This document shows positions 32,102-40,201 of a stretch of DNA of 64,000 nucleotides, piece by piece. The position numbers and the translations under genes are program-made. Below the pieces are notes generated by a model. The model was not told where the DNA came from. It saw only the letters and a program-made list of their open reading frames with translations, and made no database searches. Numbering within the stretch: position 1 is the stretch's first letter; every line of letters begins with the position of its first letter. The stretch covers positions 23,202-87,201 of the forward strand of contig JACRJX010000018.1 in NCBI GenBank assembly GCA_016235595.1. Direction: 5' to 3'. The stretch comes from Verrucomicrobiota bacterium (GTDB lineage: Bacteria > Verrucomicrobiota > Verrucomicrobiia > CAIQCK01).

Positions 32102-32905
32102 TTAGAACCGGTATCCCACGCTGAGTTGTGGACCGATGGCGTCAATCGCGCGGTTCTGGCGCGCAGGCTCGGAGAGACCCGCGTTCGAGAAGTGGACGTA
32201 TTCAACCATGAAACGAACATACCACGCGTCAGTGATGTCGTAGCGGATGCCGGCGTTGATGGTGAACTCGAAGTTGAAATCCTGGCCAAGGCCGCGCGGA
32301 ACCCCCGCGTTGGGATATTCCTGTGTATCTGCGAAACCGAAGCCGACCATTGCGCCGACGAATGGCACCACCTTCCAGCCTGGTTGAACGAAATTGTAAC
32401 GCGGCCCGAAGTCGAAACCAACCATGCGCGATTCCGGCCCGTGAGTGATCGCCATGCCGTAGGCGCGGAACGCAAATTCGGTATAACCATGCCACCAACC
32501 CTCATCTTCCGAAGGATCGTCCAGCTTGATCGATGCCATGAGGGAAGCCGGCACGAGTGTGTAGCCGTCCAGGCTGGATGACCGCATGTTGGAGAACAGG
32601 GCGCCGCTGCCTGCCTCCAAAGACCAGTCGCCGGCCAGTTCCATCTCCGAAATCGGTGCAGCTTGCCGGATGGGCAATGGCGCTGGCTGGTTTTCCGTCA
32701 CGAGTCTCGGTTCTGGCGCGGTTGGAGGCGCCAGCTTGTTCGCGTCGGTGAGCCCGTATCTCTGAGAGTCACAGAAGGCGGTGAGGATGCCCGCGCAAAG
32801 TAATGTCGTTCCGCAAACGAGCAGCAATCTTGCCCCCCGCTCGATTCCGTGCCCGCGGTGGCGCAGATTGCATCCCGTATTCGCTGTCAAATCATCTCGC
32901 ATCAT
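32102..32905 (-). CDS. PagL-like outer-membrane acyloxyacyl hydrolase / lipid A 3-O-deacylase
   Basis: This 267-residue protein has an N-terminal export signal at about residues 26-45 (LLLVCGTTLLCAGILTAFC), a proline-rich linker (58-82), and then an eight-strand barrel-like region from about residue 92 to the C-terminal aromatic (GYRF). The C-terminal motif YVHFSNAGLSEP contains His238, Ser240 and Asn241, which match the catalytic His-x-Ser-Asn of PagL-family deacylases. The third catalytic acid is not at the expected spacing: the residue about 14 after the His is Arg, and Asp255 is the closest acid. GGAG precedes the start. It would trim lipid A in the outer membrane if active. It is not clearly part of the neighbouring operons. 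Confidence 0.75.
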   Translation of the reverse strand: MMRDDLTANTGCNLRHRGHGIERGARLLLVCGTTLLCAGILTAFCDSQRYGLTDANKLAPPTAPEPRLVTENQPAPLPIRQAAPISEMELAGDWSLEAGSGALFSNMRSSSLDGYTLVPASLMASIKLDDPSEDEGWWHGYTEFAFRAYGMAITHGPESRMVGFDFGPRYNFVQPGWKVVPFVGAMVGFGFADTQEYPNAGVPRGLGQDFNFEFTINAGIRYDITDAWYVRFMVEYVHFSNAGLSEPARQNRAIDAIGPQLSVGYRF

Positions 32906-32995
32906 CGTGTTTCTCCAAATCAGAACATCTATAACTTCATGGGTGCGAGCAAGCGTGTCCAGCGTTTTTTGAACGGCGGGTAAGATCGAAGGACT

Positions 32996-35900
32996 TCAAT
33001 TTGTCGAACGACAGATGCTGAGCGTACAGGGGGTTCGAGGAGACAGATCGAAGTTGATTCGCGCCCGCGCGCCTTTCACGGCGAACGTCCCGCTTGCCAG
33101 CGGCTTGTCTGCGCCGGGCGTGGTCAGGGTGAAGCGATACTTGCCGGGCTTGAGCAGATACAACTCGGCAGACATGGCGCGAGACGTTTTACCGAAGTGG
33201 AACAGTTCGGCAGCGAAACGGTCAGGGCTGCTCGTGGTGACGAGGGCGGCGATGTCGCGCGGGGGCGTCAGCCAGCGCACGGCGTTGAGGGGGAAATACA
33301 ATGCGTCGCCCGGATCGCCCGTGACCGTGCGGTAGAGCAACTCGGTGTCCGGCTTGTGGAAGCCGGGGATGGGTTTCTCGAACATGCCGTTCTTGCTGAA
33401 GAGGGTGGGGAACCGCAGCACGCGGTCGGTGTAGCGCACTTCGCTGGTGTAACCCTCGAAATTGACGGCCATCGCGCCGGCGGTGGCACGCAGAGGTTCG
33501 ACAAGCGTGTCCTTCTTCAAGGTCGTCGCGCCGCCTTCGGCGGCCAGCAGTGGATCGAATTCGGGATCTCCGGTGAGGAATTTGTATTTCGCCAGAACGC
33601 TGGAGAGATTCACGCGCGAGGCGCACCATGCTTCGCTGCCGGGTGCAGCGTCTTTTGCGGGCGAGCGCAGGTGTTTCAGGCGCGCTGCGGCCATGGAGCG
33701 GATAGGCGCGAGGTAGTTAGCGTTACCGGTCATGCGCCACGTCAGCAGCAGCGTGTGGGTCATCATGCTCATCGCGCTCGGGAAACTGTAGAGTGTATAT
33801 TCGCTGTGGTTCTGTGGATCCCACCAGTCGGGGCCGAGCCCGCCGATGCGGCCGTCGGGCCAATGGATGGCCGTGGGGATGATGCCTGCGGGTTTGCCCC
33901 GCTCGGCGCGCGCGGCAGCGTCCACCCACGTATCCATCCATGCGCTGAACAGCCGCGTCAGGCGCGCGTCGCCGGTGCGTTGCCAGTAGAGCAGTGCCGG
34001 TTGAACAGCGCGGGGATGGTAGACGGTGTCGCACGCGCGCTGCGGCTTCGGGTCCACCCGGTCGGAGGTAAAATAGGTGCTCTTGAATTGCAGCAGGCCG
34101 CGCTCGTTGCGGCCGGTCCAGAGCGTCTCCATTAACTCCGCCAGCCGCAGAACGCGATCGCGCCACGATGGATTGTCCGGGTCGAGGTGCATCATGGGCG
34201 TCAGCGTGTCAGCCAGATCCTCAGCGCTGTGTTCTACATCGGTCAGGATCCGGCTGTAACCTTTCTGCATGTGTGGGAGATCCAAGAGGGCTTTGGAGAA
34301 GCGCGCCTGGGCTTGCGTGATTTTCGGCCCGTCGAAGCCGATCAACACCGGCACCCACCAGCGCCACATCTCACAATCGTCGCCCCAGCCGCCGCCATAC
34401 TGGCCGTCGGGCTGCATGCGACAATCAATCCACCACTCGATGATGTCCGCGAGCCGTTCGATGGCCTCGCGTTGATGGATAGCCCACGCCGGCGCGTTGG
34501 CGGGAGATGTGTATTGCTTGGGCGCGGGGAAGCTTTTGCCCAGATACATCGCAGCGATGCGGTTGCCGGGGAATGCCTTAGCGGCTTGCTCGAAACACTG
34601 TCGGGTCTTGTCGAGCAAGGCGCGGCGCTGTTGCTGGTTATTCCAGAAGCCGCCCGATTCGAGCGTGATCCACGCCAGCATCCGGCCGCGGTAGAAAGCG
34701 GCGATCGGTTGAAGCGGCGAGTCGGACGCGATGCCAAGATCGTAGTCGAGCGATTTCTTGAAACGCTTGGCAAAATAATCGAGTTGCTTGTCGTGCGCAT
34801 AGCTATCCACCTCGGCAATCAGCTTGTCGAGGTCATCGCCCAACCGCGCGTCGAGATTGGGGAGTTGCCGCACTTGCTTCAAGAACGCGAGCCGCTCTTC
34901 ATCGCTGTCTGCGTTGCCGGCCTGCCGAATGAGAGGAATGACCGGGTTCTTGCTGTCGAGCGCAGGACGCGAAGGCAAAGTCGCATCGCGGCCCACGCCG
35001 CGCTGCATCATCGACTTTAGTTCTTCGAGATGCTTTTCATAAACACCGCGCGGCAGCGTGTCGTGTTGCTTGCAGAGTGAGGCGGCCATGCCGAGGACTT
35101 CGCCCATCATGCCGCCGGTGCGCATGACGCGAATAGTGCCGAGGGCAACGTGCGTGACGCTGATATCGCGGCCCGCCATCATGAGGTTGGGCACGTTGCG
35201 GCTGTAGAGGCAGCGGAATGGAATGGGGTAGGGTTTGACCTTGGTGTGCCGCGCGATGGAGCGAAATTCCTCACCGGGAAAGAGGCGTGTGTTCTCGGGA
35301 TGCGGATAGTGAAGGTCAATGCTCCAGGTCGTGGTCACGCACGCATCGGGGAAGGATCGCTGGCCGACGATGTCCTGTTCCTGCAACACCACGTCGCCGA
35401 GGAGGCGGCGGCTCTCGCGTTTGCCGCCGATGCAGGCGACCCATGCGAGACGATGGTTGGCGACTTTCGCCTTCGCGTCGCTGTGGTTCTTCAGAAACGC
35501 CCAGTTGCCGAAAGTGACGCGCAGCGCATAGTCGCGGATGCGCTCGATCTCGGTGACTTGGTCGAGATTCATGCCGGTTTCCCAATCCCAATCGCCTCGA
35601 ATGCGGTTCAGCCCTGTCTCGGTGTCGATATCGCCCTTATTGAGCTTCTGGCATGTCTCGCTGTTGAACTGCACCGCCCACGGACAATCGGGGAACGGCA
35701 CGGGCTGCGGCTCTTCGACCGAATGCCATTGCACGGACGTGCCCATTACCAGTTGGTCGGCTTTCTCCGGTGCGCGCGACTCGCCAGTTTCGCTCTGAGC
35801 CTCGCGGCCGGCACGAAACTCCGCGCCCGCGAGGAATCCGAGCGTGCCGTCGCCGGTGCAGTCGGCGAAAAGGCGTCCTCGGAAACGCAACTCGCGGCTG

Positions 35901-36961
35901 GATGTGATGTTCTTGCCGATGACCGCTGCGATGCGGCCGTTCTTGTTCTCAGCACGGAAGACGTGCGTGTTCAGGAATAGCCGCACGTTCTTTTCGGCTT
36001 CGATTACGCGGCGTTTCTGGTCGTCTTCGTAGTTGGAGGCAGGACCGGCATTGTGAATCTTCTTCTCCGGATGTTGCTCGATGACGGACAGAATCTTTTT
36101 GCTCCGCGCCGACTCAGGATCGCGTTTGGCCTCGTAGAGCGGCCAATGACCGACCGGGCCGATCTCGTCCACCAAGTCTCCAAGACGCGGATACGGTTGC
36201 TGGTGGATCAGGCCGGACAAACCGACGCGCACCTCGGAACTGTTGTTGCCGCCCAACACGGGCCGGTCCTGGATGAGCGCCACCTTGCAGCCCAGACGTG
36301 CGGCGCTGACGGCGGCGCAACAACCGGGCATGCCGCCGCCGACCACAATCAGATCGAACTCGCCGGCGTCCTCCGGCTCATCTGGCAGGCCGAGCATCTT
36401 GCGCCGGAACTCCGTCATGGCCGGGTCGCTGTTTGGCGGGCGGAAGCTCGCGTCGCTGGAAAACACGATCGCATCACAGCGCCCGTCGAAACCAGTCAGG
36501 TCGTGCAAAGCCAACTTCAGTTTGCCAGCGGTGAGGTTGATGCTGCCGCCGTCCTGCCAATGCCACGAGGCGCCTTCGGTGCCGAACGCCGTCTTCAGCG
36601 GCTTGCCATTCACGAGCAACTGGAACCTCCCCGGCGTGCCGGACGCCTTCCAAGGCGCCACCCAGTCGCGCGTGCGGACCCAGACGCGGTATTCACCGCT
36701 GGCGGCGACTTTGATCTTCGTCACGGCGTCGGCCACCGGCGCACCGAGTCCATGCGCGAGCAGATAGGGCGACCCCATCACGTCCATCGCCTGCTGGTCA
36801 ACGGTCCAACCGCCGTGGTTGGCGAAGCCTTCCGCTTCGACGAGAATCGTCTGGGTTGCGTTGTCAGTTGCGCCGCACATGGAGAGGGACAGGCCCAGCG
36901 CAAGCGCTACGTGCGCCACGGGATGGAAAGACGAGAGAGGGAACCAATGGGGTGTTCTCAT
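32996..36961 (-). CDS. secreted FAD-dependent oxidoreductase fused to an alpha/alpha-toroid-like domain
   Basis: This is an exceptionally long (1321-residue) secreted protein. A signal peptide occupies about residues 1-31. Residues 38-190 form a carbohydrate-binding-like sandwich (LVEAEGFANHGGWTVD, SGEYRVWVRTRDWVAPW). The FAD-binding Rossmann motif is FDLIVVGGGMPGCCAAVSAARLG (about 205-227), followed by GGNNSSEVRVGLSG and a second FAD contact GRLFADCTGDGTLGFLAG. This is the FAD_oxidored (PF12831) layout. After about residue 680 the protein changes to long amphipathic helices (WWIDCRMQPDGQYGGGWGDD, TLTPMMHLDPDNPSW), resembling alpha/alpha-toroid glycosidases or lyases, and ends with a beta domain. 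It is the last gene of the five-gene operon. The reaction is not known; oxidation of a sugar before cleavage is my inference. Confidence 0.85.
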   Translation of the reverse strand: MRTPHWFPLSSFHPVAHVALALGLSLSMCGATDNATQTILVEAEGFANHGGWTVDQQAMDVMGSPYLLAHGLGAPVADAVTKIKVAASGEYRVWVRTRDWVAPWKASGTPGRFQLLVNGKPLKTAFGTEGASWHWQDGGSINLTAGKLKLALHDLTGFDGRCDAIVFSSDASFRPPNSDPAMTEFRRKMLGLPDEPEDAGEFDLIVVGGGMPGCCAAVSAARLGCKVALIQDRPVLGGNNSSEVRVGLSGLIHQQPYPRLGDLVDEIGPVGHWPLYEAKRDPESARSKKILSVIEQHPEKKIHNAGPASNYEDDQKRRVIEAEKNVRLFLNTHVFRAENKNGRIAAVIGKNITSSRELRFRGRLFADCTGDGTLGFLAGAEFRAGREAQSETGESRAPEKADQLVMGTSVQWHSVEEPQPVPFPDCPWAVQFNSETCQKLNKGDIDTETGLNRIRGDWDWETGMNLDQVTEIERIRDYALRVTFGNWAFLKNHSDAKAKVANHRLAWVACIGGKRESRRLLGDVVLQEQDIVGQRSFPDACVTTTWSIDLHYPHPENTRLFPGEEFRSIARHTKVKPYPIPFRCLYSRNVPNLMMAGRDISVTHVALGTIRVMRTGGMMGEVLGMAASLCKQHDTLPRGVYEKHLEELKSMMQRGVGRDATLPSRPALDSKNPVIPLIRQAGNADSDEERLAFLKQVRQLPNLDARLGDDLDKLIAEVDSYAHDKQLDYFAKRFKKSLDYDLGIASDSPLQPIAAFYRGRMLAWITLESGGFWNNQQQRRALLDKTRQCFEQAAKAFPGNRIAAMYLGKSFPAPKQYTSPANAPAWAIHQREAIERLADIIEWWIDCRMQPDGQYGGGWGDDCEMWRWWVPVLIGFDGPKITQAQARFSKALLDLPHMQKGYSRILTDVEHSAEDLADTLTPMMHLDPDNPSWRDRVLRLAELMETLWTGRNERGLLQFKSTYFTSDRVDPKPQRACDTVYHPRAVQPALLYWQRTGDARLTRLFSAWMDTWVDAAARAERGKPAGIIPTAIHWPDGRIGGLGPDWWDPQNHSEYTLYSFPSAMSMMTHTLLLTWRMTGNANYLAPIRSMAAARLKHLRSPAKDAAPGSEAWCASRVNLSSVLAKYKFLTGDPEFDPLLAAEGGATTLKKDTLVEPLRATAGAMAVNFEGYTSEVRYTDRVLRFPTLFSKNGMFEKPIPGFHKPDTELLYRTVTGDPGDALYFPLNAVRWLTPPRDIAALVTTSSPDRFAAELFHFGKTSRAMSAELYLLKPGKYRFTLTTPGADKPLASGTFAVKGARARINFDLSPRTPCTLSICRSTN

Positions 36962-36979
36962 GTTCGTATGAGTTTTTGG

Positions 36980-39202
36980 TTACTTTGCAGATTGTCGGAT
37001 GATGCAAGCGACATCGTCGCGAAGCTCCGGCAACGGCAGTTTCAGTTCACTGTCACGGGCGGTCAGGGTTTCCGTTTTTGTTACAACACCGCGGCGGGTG
37101 TCCCACCATTCAACGCGGCAGGAACCATTGCGCATGTCTGGCAGACACGCGGTTGCGCCGGCGATCGTTGCAGGCTTGAAGCCGGCTTTTGCGTAGTCCC
37201 ATCCGCTCAGGCGGTGATGAAACCACAGCGCGAACGTTTGCCCGGACCGTATACCGTACACGTTCACGTCAGGATGGCGGGCGGTGTCGCGGTAGTTGGT
37301 GAGCAGCAAATGTGTCATATGCGCCCAATCACCGCCCCGGTTGTACAATGTGATCTCGTGTCGTCCCGCCGGCACGGCGATGGTGAGGTCTTTGTGGAAA
37401 TATTTCCGAGAGACGTTGAAGTCCGCGTCGCGCGACGCCACTTGACCGTCGAGAACGATTTCGACGATAGCGTGCGAGGCTTCGTTGACTTGGACGGTGA
37501 ACTTCCCATCGACGGGGTAGTTGACTTCCAGTGTCGGCGGATTGGCCCAGTTGGCGCGGCCTTTGCCATAGAGGGCGCAACTGAAGTCATTCACATGTTC
37601 CAGAGTGCCGTCGGGCAGCACGGCAAACCGGTCACGTGGCGCTTTGCGGCCCGTCTGGCCCAGCGGCACGATCAACACGGGTGAGTAACGCGGCTCCACG
37701 GCCGGTGCGCTCAATTTTACGGCGTTGGGTGCCACGGGCGTGAAAGATTCCTCGCGGCACGGCAGTGCGGCGAGGAACTTTGCCACCGCGCCGTAGTGAT
37801 AAAAGAGGTTCTTCGGCTCGATCCGTTCCCGCCACCACCACGGCAGCGTTGGCCCGGCCGCGCCGCTCATCACCGCGCCCCAGAGCGCGTTGTGGAACTC
37901 CACGCCGTCCGGGTCGGCGTTGGCGGACTCCGGCCCGCCGCCTTCGCCAACGATGTGCGGCTTGGGACTCAACGCCAGCATCCGCGCAATGCGGGCGCGG
38001 GCTGTCTCTACGCCGTGGTAGATGTGCGTTTGTGTGAAGTCCATCTCCTTGATGGCCCACGTGCGTGCGTTGTTCTCGGAGTTCGCGCCCCAGTGGCTGG
38101 TGGTGATGAGATGGCGGTTCGGATCGAGCGAGCGCAGCCAGGCGGCCATTTCCGCCTGCCACGCTACTTGCGCATCGGTTTCCGCGCCGAGTTCGTTCCA
38201 TAACTCCCACGCCCAGATCGCCGTGCTGTAGCCGTAGCGCGCGGCGATGTAGCGGAACCGCTGGCGATAGAGCTGTCGCGCGCGCGGGTCGCTCCAGAAA
38301 TCGGCCGCCTTCGCGCACGGGCCGCCGTTGGCGGCATTGCAGGGATGGCCGCCCCAATCGCCGTAACTGTCAGGTTTGCTCAACTCGCCGCTGTTGCCGA
38401 GGCAGAGCATGACGCGCAGGCCGTCGCGCTCCCAACCATCGAGGCAGCGGTCGGCGATCCAGGCGATGCGCTGGTTATAGACGCCCGCGCCGCCGTAGCT
38501 GCGCATGTAGTGGCCGGGCCGCGACCATTTCAATTTCGGGTTGTGTGTCCACTCCAGCCAGCTCCAGTGACAAAACGTCCAGGCGCGGGCGGCATTGCAG
38601 CCCGCCTCGGCCAGCAGCCGCGAGTGACGCCACGTCGGCCAGTCGTTTTGCAGATTATGCCCGACCGGGATGAACGGCGTGCCATCGTCGAACTCAAAGC
38701 GGCGTTGCGCGCGCGGGCTGACGCGAACGAAGCCCCGTCGCTCCGATGCCATCGTTTCAAACTTTATGGGTTCCGATTCGACACGGCCTGAACGGTCGCG
38801 CGCCATGACGCGGCAGTGATACGTGCCAACCTCGGTTGGCGTGAACCGGACCTTCCAGAGCGGCGCTCCGGCTGCCTCCAACAACGGCGCGGTGGTTTCC
38901 TTCTCTTCTCCCATCACGCGATACGGTTGATAGAAGAAACCCGCAACCTTCACTTGCGCGCCGCCCGGCGCGGTGAATTGCGCCGTGACTTCGACCTGCT
39001 CGGGATCGAACGGGTTTGCATAGGTCGCGGTCAACCGCAGCGTCAGTTCCAGTTTCTCAAACCGGCCGATACGCGTTGAACTTGGCTGCACCGATTCGAT
39101 CGCGAGTTTATCCGTCGAGTTCAATGCCGGCAGTTCCGGCTGAATGTCCGCAGCACCGCAGCAGCATGCGGCGAAGAAGAGTACGAGGAGTCTGGGGTTC
39201 AT
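36980..39202 (-). CDS. secreted DUF5060-type family 5-like glycoside hydrolase
   Basis: This 740-residue protein has a signal peptide at residues 1-18 (LLVLFFAACCCGAAD). A DUF5060-type immunoglobulin-like domain spans about 35-150 (RIGRFEKLELTLRL, VGTYHCRVMARDRSG). The catalytic barrel starts near 168 (RRFEFDDGTPFIPVGHNLQND) and carries the acid/base motif WAWELWNELGAE near 330, and a later strand KPHIVGEGGGPE whose Glu is a plausible nucleophile. The C-terminal region has a beta-sandwich and a short DUF5605-like tail. It lies 18 bp upstream of the FAD-oxidoreductase fusion and 9 bp downstream of the AraC regulator, firmly inside the operon. An endo-acting hemicellulase or mannanase-like activity is the family norm; the real substrate is unknown. 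Confidence 0.87.
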   Translation of the reverse strand: MNPRLLVLFFAACCCGAADIQPELPALNSTDKLAIESVQPSSTRIGRFEKLELTLRLTATYANPFDPEQVEVTAQFTAPGGAQVKVAGFFYQPYRVMGEEKETTAPLLEAAGAPLWKVRFTPTEVGTYHCRVMARDRSGRVESEPIKFETMASERRGFVRVSPRAQRRFEFDDGTPFIPVGHNLQNDWPTWRHSRLLAEAGCNAARAWTFCHWSWLEWTHNPKLKWSRPGHYMRSYGGAGVYNQRIAWIADRCLDGWERDGLRVMLCLGNSGELSKPDSYGDWGGHPCNAANGGPCAKAADFWSDPRARQLYRQRFRYIAARYGYSTAIWAWELWNELGAETDAQVAWQAEMAAWLRSLDPNRHLITTSHWGANSENNARTWAIKEMDFTQTHIYHGVETARARIARMLALSPKPHIVGEGGGPESANADPDGVEFHNALWGAVMSGAAGPTLPWWWRERIEPKNLFYHYGAVAKFLAALPCREESFTPVAPNAVKLSAPAVEPRYSPVLIVPLGQTGRKAPRDRFAVLPDGTLEHVNDFSCALYGKGRANWANPPTLEVNYPVDGKFTVQVNEASHAIVEIVLDGQVASRDADFNVSRKYFHKDLTIAVPAGRHEITLYNRGGDWAHMTHLLLTNYRDTARHPDVNVYGIRSGQTFALWFHHRLSGWDYAKAGFKPATIAGATACLPDMRNGSCRVEWWDTRRGVVTKTETLTARDSELKLPLPELRDDVACIIRQSAK

Positions 39203-39211
39203 TGCTGCAAA

Positions 39212-40201
39212 TCAACTGCTACGCGGCGGGATGGTGAAGAATGGGCCGCGCACCTGGAGGGAATCGGCTTGGGCGAGGCGAATCTGGGCAGCGCCGTCCA
39301 TACTGAGCACGGCGCGGCGGAAGTCGGTGGGGGTGATCCCTTCGAGCCGGTGAAAAACGCGGGTAAAGTGGTGCTGGTCCTCGAAGCCGGCGGCGAGCGC
39401 AGCTTCCTTGACGGTAGCGGCTTCGTGCCAGAGGACGCCTTTGGCAACGCGCAGCCGCAAGCGCACCAGGAAACGCAGCGGCGAGACGCCGACGGCTCGA
39501 TGAAACACACGGCAGAAATGTTGCTTGCTCAGGTGCGCCTCGCGCGCGATCTCGGCGAGGGTCAGTGGCTTGGCCGCATTTGCCTCCATGAACGCCAGCG
39601 CGCGCCGCACAGGTTCCGGGTGAAGATGCTGAGAACCGACGCGTTCCTTCCAACCGCGACTGCGCCGATGGAGGATGGCGAGCAGTTCCATCAAGCCGGC
39701 GCGCACCATTAACTCATAGCCGGGTGCCTTCGTCTCGGCTTCCTGAATCACACGGTCGAAGAGCACTGGAATACGCGGATCATCTGCAACGTGGATTTTC
39801 AGCGGCAGTCTCAGTTCCTTGGGCGGGGCGGGCGTACGCCACGGATAGCGTCGGGCCTTGGGCGTGAGCGAGTCCATCGGCCGGGTTTCGTAATCACCTG
39901 CCCAATCGTAATCGAAGCGGATAAAGCGAAACCACATCGACTCGCGGTCGCCGATGCGGAGCATTGTCGGTGTGCCCGCCGGGATTAACATCAGGTCGCC
40001 GGCTGAAGCACGAATCCATTTGTTGCGAATCTGAAACTCGCCCCAGCCGCTGAGCACATAAACGAAAATCTGGTCGAAGATGTAGCGGCGTTTGCGGAAG
40101 TAGCCGGTCGGCACGCGGACCTCACCCGTCCAGCGGACGAATGGAGCGATGCGGTGGAGTGGCCAGTCTTTCTTCATCAGGGCAGGCATGGCGTGGGTCA
40201 T
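39212..40201 (-). CDS. AraC-family transcriptional regulator
   Basis: This 329-residue regulator starts at ATG 40201, which overlaps the stop of the HEAT-repeat gene in an ATGA arrangement. A longer upstream reading is rejected because it has no ribosome site and would run well into the HEAT gene. The N-terminal half is a cupin-like ligand domain (RYIFDQIFVYVLSGWGEFQI, AGDLMLIPAGTP). The C-terminal AraC DNA-binding domain covers about 205-297 with two helix-turn-helix motifs: LTLAEIAREAHLSKQHFCRVF and VKEAALAAGFEDQHHFTRVFHR. It is embedded between a HEAT protein and a glycosidase, so it most likely senses a sugar released by the operon and activates its own operon. No operator can be identified by eye. 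Confidence 0.92.
   Translation of the reverse strand: MTHAMPALMKKDWPLHRIAPFVRWTGEVRVPTGYFRKRRYIFDQIFVYVLSGWGEFQIRNKWIRASAGDLMLIPAGTPTMLRIGDRESMWFRFIRFDYDWAGDYETRPMDSLTPKARRYPWRTPAPPKELRLPLKIHVADDPRIPVLFDRVIQEAETKAPGYELMVRAGLMELLAILHRRSRGWKERVGSQHLHPEPVRRALAFMEANAAKPLTLAEIAREAHLSKQHFCRVFHRAVGVSPLRFLVRLRLRVAKGVLWHEAATVKEAALAAGFEDQHHFTRVFHRLEGITPTDFRRAVLSMDGAAQIRLAQADSLQVRGPFFTIPPRSS

Noticed and set aside
36053..37684. 543-codon plus-strand open frame
   Set aside because: It spans the opposite strand of two clear genes (FAD fusion and DUF5060-type glycosidase) and their junction; the translation has no coherent fold pattern.
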